A stretch of DNA of 64,000 bases from an uncultured Bacilli bacterium (GTDB taxonomy: Bacteria; Bacillota_I; Bacilli_A; RF39; UBA660), in the NCBI GenBank assembly GCA_934101595.1, contig CAKORR010000002.1, forward strand, positions 129,001 to 193,000, given 5' to 3'. Numbering within the stretch: position 1 is the stretch's first letter; every line of letters starts with the position of its first letter. The notes beneath the pieces are model-generated. The model worked only from the letters and a program-made list of their open reading frames with translations, was not told the origin of the DNA and searched no databases. Made by a program: the position numbers and the translations under genes. Below, piece by piece: positions 60,051-64,000 of the stretch.

Positions 60051-60992
60051 ATGAAAAAAACATGTATATATGTTATTTTAATATTATTTCTTATAGCAAT
60101 TTTTAAACAAGTTAATAAACAGTTTAAAACTGAGAGTACACCGGATGTAGTTGTTAAAAATATTTTAGAGCTTAATAATAGTGAATTTTATCATACGTGT
60201 ATTTATTCTAATAACAATGTTGAAGAAATCACTAATAGCCTTAATGATAAGGTGAGTGAGGTTAATGATTATTTAAAAAAATATAAAGTTTATGTGTCAT
60301 ATGAAGAATTTGATAATAAATATTATTATGGTTATAGGGATAATTCTATTTTATATGGTGCAAGTTTGATTAAACTCGTTGATAGCTTGTATGTCCTTGA
60401 TAATGACATTGATATTAACAAAACAGTTAAATACACAAATAGCTATTATAATACACATAACAAAGGGTTAAAGAACAATAAAGTAGGAGATAATATTACT
60501 TATAAAGATTTAATTACCTATGCATTAAGTGTTAGCGATAATGGGGCACACGAAATGCTTATTGATAATATCGGACTATATAATATAAAAAAATATGCAA
60601 ATTCACTGGGAGCAACTTCGACCTTAACTGGTGGAGATAAATATGGCAATCAAACTGCAAAGGATACTAGTATCTATTTAAAGCGGCTTTACGAATTACG
60701 AGATAAACCAAACTATCAGTTTATTATAGATGCTATGATTAATGATTTTCACAGTTATCTTAGTGTTGATAACTTGACTGTTGCTCACAAATATGGCTTT
60801 TATAGCGACAAATTTCATGATATAGGAATTGTATTTGATGAACATCCATATAGCATTTCTGTGTTAACTTTACACGCTAAAAATAATTATAAAGAAATCA
60901 TTAACAATGTTAGTAAAAAAGTTAATGAGTTACATAATGAGTATTGGAACTTAAAAAATGAATATTGTGAAAAATTAATAACAGGTGAGTAG
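60051..60992 (+). CDS. Class A beta-lactamase-fold serine hydrolase, probably not a true beta-lactamase
   Basis: 313 residues. A membrane anchor (4-18) precedes the exported domain. The SxxK motif is Ser105-Leu-Ile-Lys108 (YGASLIKL), SDN is in LSVSDNGAHEML near 162, and the third motif is KYG in AHKYGFY where lactamases have KTG or KSG. The fold and order match the Beta-lactamase2 family, which includes PBP-like and uncharacterised wall hydrolases. The altered third motif argues against efficient lactam hydrolysis. AAAAAGGT precedes the ATG. Confidence 0.8.
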   Translation: MKKTCIYVILILFLIAIFKQVNKQFKTESTPDVVVKNILELNNSEFYHTCIYSNNNVEEITNSLNDKVSEVNDYLKKYKVYVSYEEFDNKYYYGYRDNSILYGASLIKLVDSLYVLDNDIDINKTVKYTNSYYNTHNKGLKNNKVGDNITYKDLITYALSVSDNGAHEMLIDNIGLYNIKKYANSLGATSTLTGGDKYGNQTAKDTSIYLKRLYELRDKPNYQFIIDAMINDFHSYLSVDNLTVAHKYGFYSDKFHDIGIVFDEHPYSISVLTLHAKNNYKEIINNVSKKVNELHNEYWNLKNEYCEKLITGE

Positions 60993-61011
60993 TATATCAC
61001 CTGTTATTAAT
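60974..61011. terminator. Bidirectional terminator between the hydrolase and FemAB genes
   Basis: A 15-bp stem (60974-60988/60997-61011) around the stop region, with T-rich flanks on both strands. Confidence 0.8.
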
Positions 61012-62233
61012 TTTTATTAAACTCTTTTGCAAGGGCATTTGTTTCTTTTAAGTATGAATATTTTTCGGGATCTACAATAAAATCTAGTTCACCTATATAC
61101 TCAACAAATTTTGGATTAAAGCTTAATTTAAATTTGTTTAATCCATAATAAGGATTTGACTTTAATGTGTCCCCGGTCATGCCATTTAGATCACAATATT
61201 TGTAATCATTTTTATAATGTTCCATGATTTTATAGTATAAGAAATAGTTGGCATTATGTCTTGAATAAGCTTTATCATACGTACTCTCAACAATGGTAAT
61301 AGTATCTTTATACTTAACAACAACTGCCGCTGCTATGAAATCTTCTTTTTCCTCCTTAAGTCCTTTAGTGCCTTCTAAAATATCATTTTTATATGAAAGT
61401 AAAACTAAATCAGAATTCATTTTTGCATTTATTATATCTTCCGTAGGATTTTCAACAATTTTGGCATTGTAATAAGTGTTTTTTTCTGTTTCTTTATCAT
61501 AACTTATTCTGGCATTTATTAAAAATTCTTCATAATCAATTTTTACCAAAAACATATCTATACTATTTGATTTATCAAACACATTATAATAATCATCTAA
61601 TGAAATATCACAAAAGGATTTATTTTTTTTCATCATTTTCTCAATTAGTGGTATATCTTCTCTATCTGCTTTTTCTAAGATTAAACCTTTGCGAATGGCT
61701 TTATTTACTTTGTTTCTGGCATTTTTTTTCATACTTGCATAGCCAAAATTATCTAAATCGACTATGGCATTAAAATGAGGAAGCGATGATTCAAAATATA
61801 AATTGTTTTTAAGTCTTAAAAAATTATTTCTATCGAGTATAAAGCTAGCATTTTTATTATCGCTATAATCTTTTTTACTTTTACTTAATTCTTTAATAAC
61901 TAAATTTGGATTGACCTTTATAAATGCAACATTTTTATTTTTATAATAGTCTATTAATAAATTTGAAAAGCACTTTACTTCGCTTTCATTTAAATAATCA
62001 ATTAGAAATCCCCTAGGTGCATAACCATATAAAATATTTTTTTTGATTTTTTTTAATAGTATTAAACTAGCCGCAATTAAATTATTCATATCATCGAACA
62101 TGCCAATATATTCATAATCATATCCCTTTTCACCCATTATTAATGCGTACGATGAGGATTGATAAAATGTACTGGATTCGTATTTTTTTGAAAATTCGTC
62201 AAATTCGATAAATGATATTTCTTTAAGTGTCAT
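61007..62233 (-). CDS. FemAB/FemX-family peptidoglycan aminoacyltransferase
   Basis: 408 residues from ATG 62233; AGAGGGATATG fits this start and the longer frame from 62287 has no site. Two GNAT-like domains are seen, with FYQSSSYALIMGEKGYDYEYIG near 24-45, ARNKVNKAIRKGLILEK (about 168-184), and the late KFKLSFNPKFVEYIGELDFIVDP (about 363-385), which is the FemAB signature. The family adds amino acids from tRNA to the peptidoglycan stem. It suggests a branched cross-bridge in this organism. Confidence 0.9.
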   Translation of the reverse strand: MTLKEISFIEFDEFSKKYESSTFYQSSSYALIMGEKGYDYEYIGMFDDMNNLIAASLILLKKIKKNILYGYAPRGFLIDYLNESEVKCFSNLLIDYYKNKNVAFIKVNPNLVIKELSKSKKDYSDNKNASFILDRNNFLRLKNNLYFESSLPHFNAIVDLDNFGYASMKKNARNKVNKAIRKGLILEKADREDIPLIEKMMKKNKSFCDISLDDYYNVFDKSNSIDMFLVKIDYEEFLINARISYDKETEKNTYYNAKIVENPTEDIINAKMNSDLVLLSYKNDILEGTKGLKEEKEDFIAAAVVVKYKDTITIVESTYDKAYSRHNANYFLYYKIMEHYKNDYKYCDLNGMTGDTLKSNPYYGLNKFKLSFNPKFVEYIGELDFIVDPEKYSYLKETNALAKEFNKN

Positions 62234-62354
62234 ACATATCCCTCTTTTTAGTAGTTTATTATAACAAAAATCATCTATTTTGTCCATAAGTTTGTGCTTT
62301 CATTTATTGACAGAGAAAGAAAAAAAGGTTAATATGTTTAATAGGAGGATAGTA

Positions 62355-62951
62355 ATGAAAAAGAGTGTTGAAAGTAAAAATAGTTTACCAAAGCAAATAG
62401 CAGGGATATTTAATTTTTATTTAGCTAGAAATGTTATATTTGATATTATTGTTTTTCTAATTGGGTTGTTTTTTCTATTAAAACCTGATGCTGGTCTTAG
62501 AATTTGTGAAATAGTATTTAGTATTGTTTTAATATTTTCGGCAATTGTATCTTTTTATGATGCATCACTTAAGGGTATGGTTAGATGGTTTAATTACAGC
62601 TTAATTTATTCTATATTATCATTATGCTTTGGATTGTTAATAATTTTTAATCCATTATCATTATCAAATGTTATTTCTGTTATGTTTGGCTTGTGGTTAT
62701 TAATTACTGGTATTTTGAAAATTAGTAATGCTTTATGGTTAAAAAGCGTTGACGAATCATCGTGGACCGTTTTGCTAGGAAGCGGCTTACTAATAACTGT
62801 TGTGGGAATATTACTAATATTTGTTAGATTCACACAATTCTATATTACACAATTGGTTGCGCTATTTTTAATGATATATGCTATATTGGATTTTGCAAAT
62901 GTTGTTCTTTTGAAAAAAAGAGCTAAAGACATTGTAAAATCATTTAAATAG
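62355..62951 (+). CDS. DUF308/HdeD-like membrane protein
   Basis: 198 residues from ATG 62355, with GGAGG upstream; the frame from 62280 lacks a site. Six membrane segments in pairs, with repeated GLFFLLKPDAGLRICEIVF, LCFGLLIIFNPLSL, and VVGILLIFVRF, the DUF308 repeat. Function is not known; HdeD is linked to acid resistance in enteric bacteria only. The next gene follows seven bases later. Confidence 0.8.
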   Translation: MKKSVESKNSLPKQIAGIFNFYLARNVIFDIIVFLIGLFFLLKPDAGLRICEIVFSIVLIFSAIVSFYDASLKGMVRWFNYSLIYSILSLCFGLLIIFNPLSLSNVISVMFGLWLLITGILKISNALWLKSVDESSWTVLLGSGLLITVVGILLIFVRFTQFYITQLVALFLMIYAILDFANVVLLKKRAKDIVKSFK

Positions 62952-62958
62952 GTGGATT

Positions 62959-64000
62959 ATGAGATTACAAAAATTTGATTATCAAATTAAGGACAATAAA
63001 AAAGGAACCATTATTGGTTTATTTGTTGTTATTTTATTATTAATTGCAGGAGTAATAATTTATAGAACTTTTGCTTCTTATAAAGTTACAGAAACTTATA
63101 ATATTGTTAAAGGTAAAGTGGGTAGTTTTTCCGTAAATGCTAAACTTAATTACGTTGTAACAAATGCTAATTCTAATGATACCTTTACCGAAATGCCTTC
63201 AAAATATTTGTATCAATTTGATAAAAATAACAGTAGTTGCGAAGACAATGCCGAAATAGTGTACAATGAAAGTGAAAATAAAATCACTTTAAACAATTCA
63301 ACTGGTAAGGATTGTACTATAGCTTTAGTATATGATCCGGTTGCGAATAAAACGTTAAAAAAGTTGGGAGATTATACTGTCAGTACTGGTGTTCCTTACG
63401 GGGAAAACGGAATAAAAAAATCTGGATGGTATGAAATGAATGATAATTATGGAATATCATATTACTATTATGCTGCGACTGATGAAGATTCTCTTTATTT
63501 CAATATAAATGATAATTTATTTAAAATTATTAGAATAAATGGTGATGGAAGTATAAAAGCAGTATCGGTAGGCAAGAGTATTTCAACAGCATTTAATAAT
63601 CTAGCGGATAATAACTCTTATGTTGGCTATAAATATGGAAATATAAATGCAACAAATATTAAAGATGCTCATAGTAATCTAAATGATTCTACTATGATTA
63701 CTTCCCTAGGTAGTATGGAATTTACTATTGATGAATCATATTTAGAAGACTCTTTATCATGTAATGATCGTAGTCTATATATTGATAGTTATAACAATAA
63801 AGAAAGCGATGATACGGGACTTGCTTATTCAAATAATATTACCTATTATGGTGCTTATTATCGCAAAAGAAATAACACACCAACACTAATGTGTTCAATT
63901 GAAGATGCATTTACCAAGAGTGATGTTATTTATGGTAATGGTCAGTCTAAAAATTTATTTGGTGTTTTATCTTGGGATGAAATGTATATTTCAGGATTTG
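62959..64000 (+). CDS. N-terminal part of a large surface protein, cut by the window edge
   Basis: An open frame from ATG 62959 (AGGTGG upstream) runs past 64000, at least 347 codons. A basic start and one membrane segment (about 18-35) lead to YRTFASYKV (about 36-44), resembling the YAKY region of the SipW-operon proteins. The exported part is Asn/Ser/Tyr-rich, with Cys pairs and WYEMNDNYGISYYYYAATDEDSL, then NLFGVLSWDEMYISGF at the edge, a pattern also found in wall proteins with C-terminal repeats. No known catalytic motif. Probably an adhesin-like surface protein. Confidence 0.75.
   Translation, partial: MRLQKFDYQIKDNKKGTIIGLFVVILLLIAGVIIYRTFASYKVTETYNIVKGKVGSFSVNAKLNYVVTNANSNDTFTEMPSKYLYQFDKNNSSCEDNAEIVYNESENKITLNNSTGKDCTIALVYDPVANKTLKKLGDYTVSTGVPYGENGIKKSGWYEMNDNYGISYYYYAATDEDSLYFNINDNLFKIIRINGDGSIKAVSVGKSISTAFNNLADNNSYVGYKYGNINATNIKDAHSNLNDSTMITSLGSMEFTIDESYLEDSLSCNDRSLYIDSYNNKESDDTGLAYSNNITYYGAYYRKRNNTPTLMCSIEDAFTKSDVIYGNGQSKNLFGVLSWDEMYISGF

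Noticed and set aside
60051..60992. Antibiotic-resistance beta-lactamase
   Set aside because: The KTG motif is replaced by KYG and no clear Glu166 block was seen. A wall-related serine hydrolase is more likely.

Overview
This is a low-GC Gram-positive chromosome segment read with the standard bacterial code. UGA works as a stop, and prfB carries its usual in-frame UGA frameshift site. AT-rich codon use, sporulation genes (spoIID, spoIIQ), an agr locus, SipW-type signal peptidases and the ywzB, yyzM and walJ markers point to Bacillota, class Bacilli. The many small wall-anchored or secreted proteins without recognisable families suggest an uncultured, probably host-associated lineage such as the RF39-like Bacilli. 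That placement is inference. No rRNA, tRNA, CRISPR array or insertion sequence was recognised.

Layout. 1-2.5 kb: end of a possible rpiB-like gene, ywzB, spoIID, spoIIQ and a small protein resembling a shrunken MreB-like fold. 2.5-5.4 kb: a complete agr-type quorum-sensing locus, with agrA-agrC on the + strand converging on agrB-agrD on the - strand. The tiny agrD (39 codons) has no cysteine in its signal region. 5.6-9.0 kb: cold-shock protein, ribosome hibernation factor, SecA. 9.0-12.3 kb: a decaying accessory patch containing a WYL-regulator remnant, a SIS-domain gene, a promoter followed by a multi-hairpin RNA, a second diverged copy of the secA 3' end, a frameshifted acetyltransferase, an intact acetyltransferase, an ASCH protein and a broken acetyltransferase copy. 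12.3-20.3 kb: UV endonuclease, two zinc-ribbon membrane proteins (one a PrsW-type protease), a phosphodiesterase, a methyltransferase, an OatA-like acetyltransferase with two SGNH-like domains, and guanylate kinase.

20.3-25.3 kb (- strand): a six-gene operon of TasA-like secreted proteins with two separate SipW-type signal peptidases, probably an extracellular fibre or matrix system. 25.5-29.9 kb: prfB, tilS, ftsH. 29.9-31.3 kb (- strand): three small genes, one WXG100-like. 31.4-43.8 kb: an origin-proximal housekeeping block (soj, spo0J, mscS, yyzM, AbgT transporter, ychF, rpsF-ssb-rpsR, rplI-dnaB, M23 peptidase, walJ, rlmH, ung). 43.8-51.4 kb: LemA, a secreted thioredoxin-like protein, an orphan 540-residue protein, typA, and two paralogous wall proteins with InlB-type repeats. 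51.4-59.5 kb: rplKA, the L10 leader with rplJL, three small pilin-like or membrane proteins, and rpsL-rpsG-fusA-tuf. 59.6-64 kb: a membrane protein, a beta-lactamase-fold hydrolase, a FemAB-type enzyme, a DUF308-like protein and the start of a large surface protein cut by the window edge.

The strongest candidates for new biology are the cysteine-free agr signal peptide, the two-peptidase TasA-like operon, the orphan WXG100-like operon, the structured RNA at about 10.4 kb, and the duplicated secA 3' end around it.
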